Positions 27,731-37,907 are shown, numbered from the stretch's first letter. The stretch: DNA of 64,000 nt from Synechococcus sp. PROS-7-1 (GCF_014279795.1 NZ_CP047945.1:2252572-2316571), one strand, 5' to 3'. Numbers and translations are program-made. The notes: generated by a model not told the origin, from the sequence alone.

Positions 27731-28843
27731 TCAGGCGCAGATGCTGCTGTAAGCCCGCCAGAACCGCTGCATCTGCTCGAGGGTGCCGATGCTCACCCGC
27801 AAGGCACCCTCGAGCTGGGGCTTGCCGGTCATCGAGCGCACGAGGACTCCTTGAGAGCGCAAAGCCTGCTCCACCGCATCAGCAGGCCGCTCTGGCCACA
27901 CCAACAGGTAATTGCCCCCGTCACAGTGAAAAACAACACGCGAACGCGTCATTTCTGACACGATCCAATCACGCGCGCGTAACACTTCCTGCACATACTG
28001 GTTGGTGTAGGCCTGGTCCTCCAGGGCCGCAAACGCCGCCGCCACCGCCAGGCTGTTCACGTCATAGGGACCGGTGACGCGGCCAACCCTGTCCACCACT
28101 CCGGGGTGTCCAATGGCAAAGCCCAGTCGCAGCCCGGCCAGACCCGCTGTCTTGGCGAGAGAGCGCAGCACCAGCACATTGGCCTGCGCCCGGAAATCGA
28201 CAACTGGCAGCACGCTGTCTCCGGTGAACGCTTCATAGAGCTCATCCACCACCACCAGTGTGTCCGGGGCAGACGCAGCGAGGGCCAGCACCTGATCCGC
28301 CGCCAGGCGGGCGCCGGTGGGATTGTTGGGGTTGCAGAGCATCAGAATCCGCGGCTTGCGCTCCAGGGCCGCGCGAAGCGCATCGAGAGGAACCACGAAC
28401 CCCGGCATGCCATGGGGAATCGCTTCAAGCTCCATTCCCTGCATCGCAGCGCAGGGGGCGTAGTAGCCGAAGGTGGGACTCGTGGTGAGCAGGATGTCCC
28501 CTGGAGCCCCATAGGCGTGAATCACGGCATGGATCGCCGCATCCACGCCGTTGAACACCCCCACCTGTTCCGGTACCAGGGGATGCAGCATGCCCTCCTT
28601 CGACGCCTCGAGATTGGCGATCAACGCCTCGCGTAGTCCGTCGTATTCCGGATAAACGGCGATGAGTTCCTCAGGGAATGATCGAATCGCAGCCACCACC
28701 TTCGGACTGGGGCCCAGGGTGTTTTCGTTGAAATCCAGGCGCAGCTGACCGCGACGCCCTTCCAGGGGAGCGCTGTAACCCTTGAGGCGTTCCACCTCGG
28801 CCCGAGCGGGAGGGGGAGGGGAGGGTGGAGTTGATTCAGTCAT
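27731..28843 (-). CDS. hisC: Histidinol-phosphate aminotransferase-like PLP enzyme
   Basis: A 370-residue class I/II aminotransferase most like HisC, which makes histidinol phosphate. Seen are LDFNENTLGPSPKVVAAI, FNGVDAAIHAVIHAYG, TTSPTFGYYAP, the LCNPNNPTGA motif, VVDELYEAFTG and the PLP lysine in VLRSLAKTAGLAGLRLGFAIG. It could act on another substrate, because the window also has a CobD-like relative and the gene lies 15 bases downstream of an ATP-grasp ligase on the same strand. The N-terminus has a Pro-rich tail. I favour HisC-type at moderate certainty. Confidence 0.75.
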   Translation of the reverse strand: MTESTPPSPPPPARAEVERLKGYSAPLEGRRGQLRLDFNENTLGPSPKVVAAIRSFPEELIAVYPEYDGLREALIANLEASKEGMLHPLVPEQVGVFNGVDAAIHAVIHAYGAPGDILLTTSPTFGYYAPCAAMQGMELEAIPHGMPGFVVPLDALRAALERKPRILMLCNPNNPTGARLAADQVLALAASAPDTLVVVDELYEAFTGDSVLPVVDFRAQANVLVLRSLAKTAGLAGLRLGFAIGHPGVVDRVGRVTGPYDVNSLAVAAAFAALEDQAYTNQYVQEVLRARDWIVSEMTRSRVVFHCDGGNYLLVWPERPADAVEQALRSQGVLVRSMTGKPQLEGALRVSIGTLEQMQRFWRAYSSICA

Positions 28844-28858
28844 GGCCTCAGCAACGCG

Positions 28859-30337
28859 TCACATCTCCAGCAGCCGGGCCCGCGTGCGGGCATCCACCTC
28901 CCGAGCCTCCGCCAGGGTGGTGCCGATGCAGGTCATTCCCAGCTTGCCGTGTTCTGAAAGACAACCCAGAAGATGAAACACGCTTCCGCTCTCCTTGAGG
29001 GCGTCGTAATGCAAACCAGCCTCAGCCACCGCATCGATCAGATCCATGGGCAGCAGGCCACGCAGACGGGGATGCACGAAGTTGTCCGTCGCCAGGTAGT
29101 GCAGCTCACTGCCCTGGGGAGACAGGAAGGCACCGGTGGCGGCATCCATCTGGCCATTGCTGAGAAAGCGCAGCACCTGATGGGGATGGGTGGTGCCACC
29201 TTTGCGGAGATTGACCTCAATGGCCTGAAGATCCCAACGATCGCCGAAACGCCTGGCCAGCCCATCCACCGAGAAATGATCCAACGCCCCCAGCGCAGCC
29301 AGAGCCTCGCCAACCGCCCGTCCCCAGCGCTGCAGCTCAAGCCGGTAGGCCGGATCGGCCGGGAACTGACAACCGAGATACACCTGGCCGGACTCCCCGC
29401 CCAGATGCTGCTCATGGGTGGAGAGCACCTCCACGCGACCTCCGGGATGGATCACACCCTGCACGCTGGGTGAGGAGATCGCCTCACCACCCTCCAGCCA
29501 TTCCTCCACCAGCGCCCCCTGATCCTGAAGCTGGGTGTGCCATCCGGCCGCAGGCATGGGCAAGGTGTCCAGCGCCAGCCTCAGGCGGTCACGGCGCTCC
29601 TGCGCTGAACAGTCCAGAAGTTGCAGCGACTCCAGCTCGAGCCGGGCATTGCCCTCGCCACTGAACCCCTGATTGAGCTTCACCACCGCCCGGCGCAATC
29701 CCGGCTTGCGCTCCAGCAGATCCAGGCAGGCATCAAGCAAGCCGTCGAAGCTAAACACCAACTCTGATCCATCCGGATGGGGGAGCCCGCAGCGACGGAA
29801 CAGGGTGCGACCACCAGCCTTATGACCCCAGTTGGACAGCTGCGGATCGCACCCCATCAGGGGAAGCTGCAAGGCCTCGGACAAGCGGCATTCGAGATCA
29901 CCGACGTTGTAACAGCTCAAGTAACTGCGCCCCGGCCGCAAGCTGTCGCGGATGCGCTTCAGCAGCCGCGGTCGCTCCAGCAACTTGGCAGCCAAAGGGC
30001 GGGGACTGGCGTCATCGGTATCGAACAGCTGCAGGCGTTGACGGGCATGGGAGATCGGCACCCCTTGCAGCAACTCCAGGACGGAATCCACCACCAGATC
30101 AGGCAGCAGCTTGCTGGTGACAAACACCATGCGTGCCCGTGGCTGCCGCAAGCGGATCAGCTCAAACAACTGGCGTTCCTCGTAATGATGCGCCCCCTCA
30201 ACAAGCGCCATCTGCTCCTGGCTCATATTCAGAGATGGCATCACCAGCACATCCCAGGGGTCACTCCCTGGTCTCACCTGGGCGATATCGGGTTGCAACT
30301 GGCGCTGCAGATCCTGGAACGACAACGTCAACCCCAC
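28859..30337 (-). CDS. PGM1-like ATP-grasp carboxylate-amine ligase
   Basis: A 492-residue ligase. Residues 1-~200 look like the pre-ATP-grasp domain of the PGM1 peptide-ligase group (YEERQLFELIRLRQPRARMVF, SYLSCYNVGDLECRLSEAL, GCDPQLSNWGHKAGGRTLF). The ATP-grasp core has VVKLNQGFSGEGNARL, LVEEWLEGGE, SVDGLARRFGDRWDLQAIEVNLRKGGTTHP (metal-binding Glu and Asn) and LGMTCIGTTLAEA near the end. Such enzymes form amide bonds; the substrate is unknown. It precedes the HisC-like gene on the same strand and is divergent from selO. Confidence 0.78.
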   Translation of the reverse strand: MGLTLSFQDLQRQLQPDIAQVRPGSDPWDVLVMPSLNMSQEQMALVEGAHHYEERQLFELIRLRQPRARMVFVTSKLLPDLVVDSVLELLQGVPISHARQRLQLFDTDDASPRPLAAKLLERPRLLKRIRDSLRPGRSYLSCYNVGDLECRLSEALQLPLMGCDPQLSNWGHKAGGRTLFRRCGLPHPDGSELVFSFDGLLDACLDLLERKPGLRRAVVKLNQGFSGEGNARLELESLQLLDCSAQERRDRLRLALDTLPMPAAGWHTQLQDQGALVEEWLEGGEAISSPSVQGVIHPGGRVEVLSTHEQHLGGESGQVYLGCQFPADPAYRLELQRWGRAVGEALAALGALDHFSVDGLARRFGDRWDLQAIEVNLRKGGTTHPHQVLRFLSNGQMDAATGAFLSPQGSELHYLATDNFVHPRLRGLLPMDLIDAVAEAGLHYDALKESGSVFHLLGCLSEHGKLGMTCIGTTLAEAREVDARTRARLLEM

Positions 30338-30406
30338 ACCTCCAGAGACACCGGATCACTCTGATCCTTCAGGTTCCGCATTTCATGATGGAGCGGTATC
30401 GGGGCC

Positions 30407-32116
30407 ATGCCCATGGGAGCCAGCTCCAAATTGTCAGACGCACCCACCACAGCAACGTTCAGTGCGTTCGCAGAGAAAGCGGACTACTCGTTGCTGAACC
30501 AGCTGAAGGCGGATCCTCAGTCCACGGCGGACGGACGCGATCACCGCCCCCGCCAGGTGCAGTCGGGCCACTACGTGCCGGTGCAGCCGACCCCGCTCCC
30601 CGATCCCGCCTACGTCGCCCACAGTGCTGCCCTGTTCGATGAGCTTGGGCTGAGTGAAGCGCTGGTTGATGACAATGCGTTTCGCAGGCTGTTTTCCGGA
30701 GACCACACTGCGGCCGCCGATCCCATGCGTCCCTGGGGCTGGGCCACTGGTTATGCCCTGTCGATCTACGGCACTGAGTACAACCAGCAGTGTCCGTTCG
30801 GAACCGGCAACGGCTACGGCGACGGCCGGGCCATCTCCGTGTTTGAGGGAGTGTTCAACGGCCAACGCTGGGAGATGCAACTCAAGGGCGGCGGACCGAC
30901 GCCCTACTGCCGCGGTGCCGACGGCCGCGCCGTTCTGCGCTCGAGCGTGCGCGAATTCCTGGCCCAGGAGTTCATGCACGCCCTCGGTGTGCCCACCTCC
31001 CGTTCGCTGACGCTCTACGCCTCCCAATCTGAGACGGTGGCCAGGCCCTGGTACTCGGAGAACTCACGCTCCTTCGATCCGGACGTGATGGTGAGCAATG
31101 CCGCCGCGATCAGCACCCGCGTGGCCCCCTCCTTCCTGCGGGTTGGGCAGATCGAACTGTTCGCGCGCCGTGTCCGCAGCGAGGCCCACCCTGAAGCACG
31201 TCAGGAGCTGCAGCTGATCGTGGAGCACCTGATCGAAAGAAATTACCGGCCGGAGATTGATCCGGGCCTGCCCTTCCACCGGCAGGTCATTGCGTTGGCA
31301 CGCCTCTTTCGCGGACGGCTCACGTCGCTTGTCGCCAACTGGATGCGCGTCGGCTACTGCCAGGGCAACTTCAACAGCGATAACTGCGCTTCCGGCGGCT
31401 ACACCCTCGATTACGGCCCCTTTGGATTCTGCGAACTGTTCGATCCCCGCTTCCAACCCTGGACCGGTGGCGGGACCCACTTCTGTTTCTTCAACCAGCC
31501 CGTGGCCGCAGAAACGAACTTCAAGATGTTCTGGTCGTCCCTGCGCACGCTGCTGGATGGCGACACCCAGGCCCAAGAGGAGCTTGACGCGCTGCACGAC
31601 GGTTTTTCCAGGGCGATGCAAGAGGAGATGGAGGCGATGTGGAGCAGCAAGCTGGGCCTGAGCGCCTACGACGAAACCCTGGTGATGGAACTGTTGCAGC
31701 TGCTGGCATCAACCCGAGCTGACTACTGCAAGGCCTTCCGCATCCTGTCGACGCTTCCCAGGGACGTCTCCGAGCTAGATCCCAGTTTCTACCTGCCCTG
31801 TTCTGATGAACTCACAGGCCAATGGCAAAGCTGGCTGCAGCGCTGGCGCAGCAGCCTGGAAACCCAAGCTGACCTCCACCAGGCGGCCGCGCTGATGCAG
31901 CGCAGCAATCCCGCCATCACCTGGCGCGAATGGTTGATCGCTCCGGCTTACCAGCAAGCAGAACTCGGAGACATGCGCCTCATCCATGAGCTGCAGTCGG
32001 TGTTCAAAGATCCCTACACCCCACTACCAGCTGACCTGGCAAGCCGCTACGACCAGCTGCGACCCCGGGAACTCTTCAACGCCGGTGGGCTGTCGCACTA
32101 CAGCTGCTCATCCTGA
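30407..32116 (+). CDS. selO: SelO/YdiU family protein adenylyltransferase (pseudokinase fold)
   Basis: SelO proteins transfer AMP to Ser, Thr or Tyr of target proteins, a role tied to redox stress. The 569-residue product has GWATGYALSIYGTEYNQQCPFGTGNGYGDG, QLKGGGPTPYCRGADGRAVLRSS with the conserved Lys, VREFLAQEFMHALGVPTSRSL, YCQGNFNSDN (the metal site) and TLDYGPFGFCELFDP. Bacterial SelO usually starts closer to the core; here an N-terminal extension of about 45 residues precedes DYSLLNQLKADP. It lacks the C-terminal selenocysteine-type end seen in some relatives (ends GLSHYSCSS). Confidence 0.93.
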   Translation: MPMGASSKLSDAPTTATFSAFAEKADYSLLNQLKADPQSTADGRDHRPRQVQSGHYVPVQPTPLPDPAYVAHSAALFDELGLSEALVDDNAFRRLFSGDHTAAADPMRPWGWATGYALSIYGTEYNQQCPFGTGNGYGDGRAISVFEGVFNGQRWEMQLKGGGPTPYCRGADGRAVLRSSVREFLAQEFMHALGVPTSRSLTLYASQSETVARPWYSENSRSFDPDVMVSNAAAISTRVAPSFLRVGQIELFARRVRSEAHPEARQELQLIVEHLIERNYRPEIDPGLPFHRQVIALARLFRGRLTSLVANWMRVGYCQGNFNSDNCASGGYTLDYGPFGFCELFDPRFQPWTGGGTHFCFFNQPVAAETNFKMFWSSLRTLLDGDTQAQEELDALHDGFSRAMQEEMEAMWSSKLGLSAYDETLVMELLQLLASTRADYCKAFRILSTLPRDVSELDPSFYLPCSDELTGQWQSWLQRWRSSLETQADLHQAAALMQRSNPAITWREWLIAPAYQQAELGDMRLIHELQSVFKDPYTPLPADLASRYDQLRPRELFNAGGLSHYSCSS

Positions 32117-33100
32117 GAGTGTTTTGAGCCGTGCCGCCAAAGCATCGCGATCGTCTCCTGCCATCAAGGCCAACAGCAACAGCACTCGTGCCTTCTGAGG
32201 ACTGAGATCACCGGCAGGAAGCAACCCAAGCTTGGCGTGGTCCTCGCAACGGTGCACGGGCCCCGAACCGCAGCGGTTCGCGCGCAGCATCAGGGGCGGT
32301 TGACCATCCCACTGCGCAAGGGCATCCCGCTCCACAACCGACAGCTGCCCAGCTCCAGTGCCTGTGAACACCAGGCCCTGCACCCCAGCGGATAGCAACG
32401 CTGGAATCAAGGCCTGGGGAGGCTCAACACATCCATGCAAGATCACCACCTGTGGCCAGCACGGAGGCAACGACAGTCCAGCGAAAGGCACCGGGCCATG
32501 GCGTTCCAGTCCCGGCAGATGGACACCGAGATCATCCACCCAGCCCAGGGGACCTCGACCTGAACTGTGAAAGGCCCCCACCCCCTGGGTGGCGCGTTTG
32601 CTGACCTGACGGGCACTGTGAATCTGTCCGTCCATCACCACCAGCACGCCGCGGCCGCGCGCCTCTGCACTGACGGCCACCTGAACAGCCTGGTAGAGGT
32701 TGAGGGGGCCATCGGCACTGAGAGCGGACGCAGGCCGCATGGCCCCCACCAACACCACAGGCCGGGGGTCGTCGATCAGAAGTTGCAGCAGCCAGGCCGT
32801 TTCCTCCAGGGTGTTGGTGCCATGGGTGATCACCACCCCCGCCAGGCCAGGATCATCCGCCAGGGACTGCCGAATCCGTTCCACCAGAGAGCGCCAATGG
32901 CTGAAACGGAGGTCGGCGCTGTCCACATTGGCGATCTGTTCCACCTGGATCTCGGCCAGTGAGGCCAACTCCGGCAAGGCATCCAGCAGACCCTCGGCAT
33001 CGATCACCCCCGCGGCATAGCGATGCAGCTGAGTCGACTCAGGCGCTGTTCCGGCGATGGTGCCACCGGTGCCGAGCAGGAGGAGCCGAGGATGTTGCAT
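32108..33100 (-). CDS. ansA: L-asparaginase, type I/II family
   Basis: A 330-residue asparaginase hydrolysing asparagine to aspartate. It has the first catalytic Thr in LLGTGGTIAGTAPES, the second in VVITHGTNTLEETAWLLQLL, VLVGAMRPASALSADGPLNL and KRATQGVGAFHSSGRGPLG. No signal peptide is visible, which suggests a cytosolic enzyme. The 3' end overlaps selO by nine bases. It ends the minus-strand run that begins with the TerB-like gene at 37820; six bases separate it from the upstream membrane protein. Confidence 0.9.
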   Translation of the reverse strand: MQHPRLLLLGTGGTIAGTAPESTQLHRYAAGVIDAEGLLDALPELASLAEIQVEQIANVDSADLRFSHWRSLVERIRQSLADDPGLAGVVITHGTNTLEETAWLLQLLIDDPRPVVLVGAMRPASALSADGPLNLYQAVQVAVSAEARGRGVLVVMDGQIHSARQVSKRATQGVGAFHSSGRGPLGWVDDLGVHLPGLERHGPVPFAGLSLPPCWPQVVILHGCVEPPQALIPALLSAGVQGLVFTGTGAGQLSVVERDALAQWDGQPPLMLRANRCGSGPVHRCEDHAKLGLLPAGDLSPQKARVLLLLALMAGDDRDALAARLKTLSG

Positions 33101-33106
33101 GGCCGA

Positions 33107-34615
33107 TCAATCAGGACGGGATGGGAAGGCTGGAGGCCGGCTGAGTGGGGCATCCGGGGGAGGCTCACCGTTGAAGAGTGGGGCATCCAGCAACGCGCAT
33201 TGGGCGTAGGGAGAGCGCGGGAACCACTGATCGTCACGCTGCACCGGCACACCGTCATCCGCACCACTGCGGTATGCAGCTAGGTCTGAAAAGAATGACT
33301 CCAGCACCAACCGTCTGGCGGCCACGGGTCTGAGCTGCGCGGACGGACCCAGCAGCAGCACCATCACCAAGACCGATCCCGCCAAGACAACGGTGCACTG
33401 GGTGACGCGCCGCTCGCTGCGCTTCAGGGCTGCCGAGAGCTCTGGGATGAGGCGTTCGAGGGTGTGCGCCATGCACAGCAGCAGGAACGGCAGCAGCACC
33501 ATGCCGGCGTACACATGGAACACAAACAGATTTTTCATCACCACCAGCCAGAGCACAGCAGTCCCCCCGGTACTCCAGAGCATCTGGCGACGGAAGGTCA
33601 GCGCCTGCTCAGGCAGGGCAGGGGGGATTGAGCCAGCAGCCGATGAGAGCCGTCTGCGCCTAGTGACGAGGCGCGTCAGCACGAGCACCGCCGCGACCAG
33701 CAAAAGCGGCAACATGAACTCCGTGCTGTAAGCGATCAGTTTGGGCAGTGCCCCCCCCAACCAGCGGGTGCGCTCAAGAGCTCGCTCGGAAAACCCATTC
33801 CCGCTAAGGCCAAGTCTGCGCAGAGCTGACTGCACCACCGTGGTGCTGGTCCAGCTCACAGCATTGAGGCGGGCTTCCCAAACGATGTTGTAAGCGGTTG
33901 CGACGCCAACGGTTGCGAAGGCGATCGGCACGCCCAGCCACAAACCCCTGCGCCGGCCGGCCAGACCCCGCTGCAACGGCAACACCAGGGAGGCGATCAG
34001 CACGACCGCAGACCGACCGCTCAGGGCGGCCAGGCACACTGCCGCCCAGTACCAGCGCAGATCAGGCTGATCAGGAAGAACCTTGCGCACCACCACGAGC
34101 AGCAGCAGCACGTAGGCCAGCAACGCAGGCTGGTCGAAGTGGAACATGTTGCGGTACTGCAGCACCACCGGGGCTGAGAGCGTGAACAGCAGGGAGGCCA
34201 TCGCCACCGGCCGGGAGAAACGCAGGGCCCGAAGCCACCACCACAGCACCAGAGCTGTGGCGATAAAAATCACATTCATCCACTGCCGAGCGGCATACAG
34301 CCAAGCCGCCCCATCAGCGGCCCAGGGCGAAAGCAGCCATCGACTCAAAACCGCGAAGACGATCGGGTAGCGATTGAAGTACTCGAGGTGCGTGGAACCA
34401 TCTGAAGTCAGCCACTCACAGGAATAACCAACGCCGCCGTTGGCCAGGCTGCTGTGACGGGCGATGGCCAGGGAGTGAAGCGACACCCAGTTGAAATGCC
34501 CTTTCTGAAAGAAATCAACGATCGCTGGCTCTGACAGAAAGAGCACGGCCGCGAGCACCATGGCGATGCCGATTGGCCAGTGCAGGGTTCGCAGACCTTG
34601 CAGCCGTCGATGCAT
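33107..34615 (-). CDS. Polytopic membrane protein, glycosyltransferase (GT-C) -like
   Basis: A 502-residue protein with about ten hydrophobic helices, starting with LHWPIGIAMVLAAVLFLSEP. An early lumenal loop holds an Asp and Glu-rich stretch (FFQKGHFNWVSLHSLAIAR, SDGSTHLEYFNRYPIVFAVLS). Later helices include MNVIFIATALVLWWWL, AYVLLLLVVVRKVL and FMLPLLLVAAVLVLT. The overall pattern (long loop after helix 1, then a helix ladder) is that of GT-C lipid-sugar transferases, but no signature proves it. The start ATG shares one base with the argS stop. It may act in cell-surface glycosylation. Confidence 0.7.
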   Translation of the reverse strand: MHRRLQGLRTLHWPIGIAMVLAAVLFLSEPAIVDFFQKGHFNWVSLHSLAIARHSSLANGGVGYSCEWLTSDGSTHLEYFNRYPIVFAVLSRWLLSPWAADGAAWLYAARQWMNVIFIATALVLWWWLRALRFSRPVAMASLLFTLSAPVVLQYRNMFHFDQPALLAYVLLLLVVVRKVLPDQPDLRWYWAAVCLAALSGRSAVVLIASLVLPLQRGLAGRRRGLWLGVPIAFATVGVATAYNIVWEARLNAVSWTSTTVVQSALRRLGLSGNGFSERALERTRWLGGALPKLIAYSTEFMLPLLLVAAVLVLTRLVTRRRRLSSAAGSIPPALPEQALTFRRQMLWSTGGTAVLWLVVMKNLFVFHVYAGMVLLPFLLLCMAHTLERLIPELSAALKRSERRVTQCTVVLAGSVLVMVLLLGPSAQLRPVAARRLVLESFFSDLAAYRSGADDGVPVQRDDQWFPRSPYAQCALLDAPLFNGEPPPDAPLSRPPAFPSRPD

Positions 34616-36408
34616 CACATGCGGTCCAGGGTGGGGATGCCCAGAAGGCCGAGGCCCGATTTGAGCGTGTCGGCGGTCAGCCGGCAAAGCGCCAGCCGGG
34701 AGGGGAGGGCCTCCGCGTCAGCCTTGAGCACAGGTACCTGGTCGTAGAAGCGGTTGAACACCTGGCTGAGCTCGAACAGGTAGCTGCAGAGGCGGTTGGG
34801 CAAGAGCTCTTCCTCCACCTCGGCAATCACGGCATCGAACTTGAGCAGCTCGCGCACGAGGGCCCATTCCTGGGGTTCGCTGAACTGCAGCTGGTCCGTC
34901 GACACCTCCAGGTCACCACCTTTGCGGGCGATGCCGGCGATGCGCACCACCGCATACAGCAGATAAGGGGCCGTGTTGCCCTGCAACGCCAACATCCGGT
35001 CGAAGGAGAACTGGTAGTTGGTGATCCGGTTCTGGCTGAGGTCGGCATATTTCACTGCCGCCAGGCCGACGGTGGCGGCGACGTGGTGAATGAACTCCTC
35101 GGACTCACGACGCTCCTCCTCCTTCAGACGCGAGCGCAGGTCAGCTTCGGCCCGCTCCACCGCTTCATCGAGCAGATCCCGCAACCGCACCGTGTCACCG
35201 GAGCGGGTCTTGAGCTTCTTGCCGTCCTCCCCCTGCACCAGCCCGAAGGGCACATGCTCGAGGCGAGCGCCTTCCGGGATCCAACCGGCCCGCTGCGCCA
35301 CCTGGAACACGCCGGCGAAATGATTGGCCTGTCCAGCATCGGTCACATAGATCACCCGGCGAGCGTCATCCCCTTCCGGTGCGGCACCAAAGCGGTAGCG
35401 GATCGCGGCCAGGTCGGTGGTGGCGTAGTTGAAGCCACCATCGCTCTTCTGCACGATCACCGGCAGGGGCTTGCCGTCCTTGCCCTGAACGCCTTCAAGG
35501 AACACGCACTGGGCACCGTCGTCGGTGACCAGCAACTCGGCAACCTTCAGCCCATCAATCACCGCCGGCAGGAAGGGGTTGTAGAACGACTCACCTCGCT
35601 CATTGAGGCGAATGTCGAGCCGGTCGTAGATCTTCTGGAACTCACGCCGCGACTGATCGCAGAGCAGTCCCCAGGCCTTGAGCGACACAGGATCGCCGCC
35701 CTGCAGTTTCACCACCTCTTCCCGGGAGGTGGTCTGGAAGGCATCGTCGTCGTCGAAGCGTTTCTTGGCCTCGCGGTAGAAGGCCACCAGATCGCCCAGA
35801 TCCACTGCATCGGCGGTGTCCAGGGCGTCCGGCGCCACCTGCTTGAGATGAGTAATCAGCATGCCGAACTGGGTGCCCCAGTCGCCCACATGGTTGAGGC
35901 GCAGCACAGGGTGGCCGCGGAACTCCAGCACCCGGGCCAGGGAGTCGCCGATGATCGTGGAACGCAGATGCCCCACATGCATCTCCTTGGCGATGTTGGG
36001 GCTGGAGAAATCCACCACCACCGGAGCCGCCTGCTCCACTGCAGGCACACCGAGTCGCTCATCTCCCAGCCGTGCTGACACCTCGGCCGCCAAACGCTCG
36101 GGCCGAATCGTGAGGTTGATGAACCCAGGCCCGGCGATCTGGGGATCGAGGCACAGGTCTGTGAAAGCAGGATCAGCCTGCAGTTGCTCAACGATCGCCG
36201 TGGCGATCTGGCGCGGCGCCTGCTTCAGCGGTTTGGCCAGAGGCAAGGCTCCATTGGCCTGGAAGTCACCGAATTCCGGCTTGCTGGCCGGGGCCAACTG
36301 GGGGTCGAGCGGTTGCGAAGCCTGTCGGGCGGCCGCTGCCTGCTCCGGAAACGCCCGGTCCATGGCCGCACGCAGCTGAAGATCCAAACGATGGGCAATG
36401 CGCAGCAT
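34615..36408 (-). CDS. argS: Arginyl-tRNA synthetase
   Basis: ArgS charges tRNA-Arg. The 597-residue class I synthetase has the N-terminal Add-1 domain, the HIGH-type motif [73 protein letters not shown], the KMSKS-equivalent [24 protein letters not shown] and the C-terminal anticodon domain ending [11 protein letters not shown]. This is the usual bacterial size. It is coupled to the downstream membrane-protein gene (TGATG overlap) and follows nadC by 30 bases. Confidence 0.97.
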   Translation of the reverse strand: MLRIAHRLDLQLRAAMDRAFPEQAAAARQASQPLDPQLAPASKPEFGDFQANGALPLAKPLKQAPRQIATAIVEQLQADPAFTDLCLDPQIAGPGFINLTIRPERLAAEVSARLGDERLGVPAVEQAAPVVVDFSSPNIAKEMHVGHLRSTIIGDSLARVLEFRGHPVLRLNHVGDWGTQFGMLITHLKQVAPDALDTADAVDLGDLVAFYREAKKRFDDDDAFQTTSREEVVKLQGGDPVSLKAWGLLCDQSRREFQKIYDRLDIRLNERGESFYNPFLPAVIDGLKVAELLVTDDGAQCVFLEGVQGKDGKPLPVIVQKSDGGFNYATTDLAAIRYRFGAAPEGDDARRVIYVTDAGQANHFAGVFQVAQRAGWIPEGARLEHVPFGLVQGEDGKKLKTRSGDTVRLRDLLDEAVERAEADLRSRLKEEERRESEEFIHHVAATVGLAAVKYADLSQNRITNYQFSFDRMLALQGNTAPYLLYAVVRIAGIARKGGDLEVSTDQLQFSEPQEWALVRELLKFDAVIAEVEEELLPNRLCSYLFELSQVFNRFYDQVPVLKADAEALPSRLALCRLTADTLKSGLGLLGIPTLDRM

Positions 36409-36438
36409 GGAAGAAGCGTTGGGCTTGGCGGGCCCTGA

Positions 36439-37314
36439 TCATCCCGCGGCGCCGGCAAAGCGCATGCTCAGATCGAGCCAGCTGCTGCGCGTGACCGGAG
36501 CACTGGTGGAGACCAGATCAATGCCGGTGGCGGCATAGGCAGCCAGGGCATCCGGATGAATCCCCGAAGCCTCCAGCACCACAGGTGCAGCATCGTCACG
36601 GCCGCGCGCCTGATCCCGCAGCCTCGGCACCAGCATCGCCAGCTCCTCCGGGCTGAACTCATCGAGCAGCACACCATCGGCTCCTGCCTGCACCGCGGCC
36701 ATCGCCTCCGCCTCTGTTTCCGCTTCAACGATCACCCGGGCCGGCCAAGGCGCAGAGGCCCTCACCGCAGTGATGGCCGCCTCCACGCCACCGGCCCAGG
36801 CCAGGTGGTTTTCCTTGAGCATGGCGGCATCATCCAAGCCGAGCCGGTGATTGATCCCGCCTCCGCAGCGGACGGCGTACTTCTCGAGCTGCCGCAGGCC
36901 AGGCGTTGTTTTACGGGTATCCGCGAGCCGAACACCGGTTCCATCAAGTTCTGCCACCAGGACTGCCGTGGCCGTGGCGATGCCCGACAACCGCATGGCC
37001 AGGTTCAAGGCCGTGCGCTCAACAGCGACCAGCGCCGTGGCCGCACCCTCCACCTCCAGCACACGCTGCCCTGATGCGACCCGCTCTCCTTCAGCCACCA
37101 GCAGCCGGACCTGAGCCAACGGATCGAGCGCATGCACCAACGGTTCGAGGAACACCCCGCCACAGAAACGCCCCTCAGCTTTGGCGATCCAGTGAGCGGC
37201 GCCATGGCACCCCTGAAGGGCTGGAGCTGTGAGATCGCCGCGGCCGAGATCCTCGAGCAACCAGGCCTCCAGCTGCCGTTGGAGCTGGGGAGTGATCGGC
37301 AAGGAAACCACCAT
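36439..37314 (-). CDS. nadC: Nicotinate-nucleotide (quinolinate) pyrophosphorylase
   Basis: NadC converts quinolinate plus PRPP to nicotinate mononucleotide in NAD synthesis. The 291-residue protein shows LLEDLGRGDLTAPAL, AEGRFCGGVFLEPL, ALNLAMRLSGIATATAVLV, LADTRKTTPGLRQLEKYAVRCGGGINHRLGLDDAAMLKENHL (split here across the motif; the Lys-Glu-Asn and Arg residues bind quinolinate), VIVEAETEAEAMAAV and VLEASGIHPDALAAYA. I use the ATG at 37314, which overlaps the upstream TerB-like stop; the longer frame lacks homology. Confidence 0.95.
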   Translation of the reverse strand: MVVSLPITPQLQRQLEAWLLEDLGRGDLTAPALQGCHGAAHWIAKAEGRFCGGVFLEPLVHALDPLAQVRLLVAEGERVASGQRVLEVEGAATALVAVERTALNLAMRLSGIATATAVLVAELDGTGVRLADTRKTTPGLRQLEKYAVRCGGGINHRLGLDDAAMLKENHLAWAGGVEAAITAVRASAPWPARVIVEAETEAEAMAAVQAGADGVLLDEFSPEELAMLVPRLRDQARGRDDAAPVVLEASGIHPDALAAYAATGIDLVSTSAPVTRSSWLDLSMRFAGAAG

Positions 37315-37820
37315 CAGAGCCAACTGGTCCCGGATGCTTCCAGCGCGGCCACGGAAGGCCAGGCGCCCCAGCCAAACAGAAGCTGATTGAGGCGGTCGAT
37401 GAGAGCGGGAGTCTCCTTCAGGGCCTGGCGAGCAGCCCATTCAGCCTCCTGAACCTGGGCGTCAGGCAGGTCGAGAGCATCGAGAAGGCGCCGGTAGGCC
37501 ACACGCTCAGCAGGATTGATGGCACTGTCATCCTCCTCACCCTGGCTGCTGCAGACCATCTGAAAGGCCAAGGACACCATGGCCATGCGCTCGTCACTGC
37601 CTTGGAGCTGAGCCACCCAAGCTTCCACTTCCGTCTCCTGCTCAGCCTGCAACGCGGCCAGCGCATCCTCAGGATCCTCAAGCGGCAGCAGGCGTGCCGA
37701 GAGCTTGCTGAGCAGCGCCCGCTCCTCCGAAGCCACATCACCATCCACACTCGCCACCCAGCACAGCACTTTCAACTGGGCCCACTGCGAGGGCTTGAGA
37801 GCAGCCAGTGGATCAATCAC
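37314..37820 (-). CDS. TerB-family (tellurite resistance-like) protein
   Basis: A 168-residue acidic, mostly helical protein. The pattern VLCWVASVDGDVASEERALLSKL (conserved DG-x-E metal-type loop) plus MVSLAFQMVCSSQGEEDDSAINPAERVAYRRLLDAL matches the TerB/DUF533-like helical domain, which binds metal or partner proteins in some systems. No other ter genes are near, so the tellurite link is only by family name. Its stop shares a base with the nadC start, making it the first gene of the terB-like > nadC > argS > membrane protein > asparaginase run. Confidence 0.78.
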   Translation of the reverse strand: MIDPLAALKPSQWAQLKVLCWVASVDGDVASEERALLSKLSARLLPLEDPEDALAALQAEQETEVEAWVAQLQGSDERMAMVSLAFQMVCSSQGEEDDSAINPAERVAYRRLLDALDLPDAQVQEAEWAARQALKETPALIDRLNQLLFGWGAWPSVAALEASGTSWL

Positions 37821-37907
37821 AGGAGGTTCCGATCGAGGCCTTCATTCTGAGGGAGCTGCGGCTCAACAAGACCGACGATGGAGTCAGCCTTGTTCCCAAA
37901 CGCTGCC

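Noticed and set aside
34573-36078. 501-codon plus-strand frame opposite argS
   Set aside because: Very long but His/Gln/Glu-rich antisense of a certain synthetase gene; such frames are common opposite GC-rich genes.
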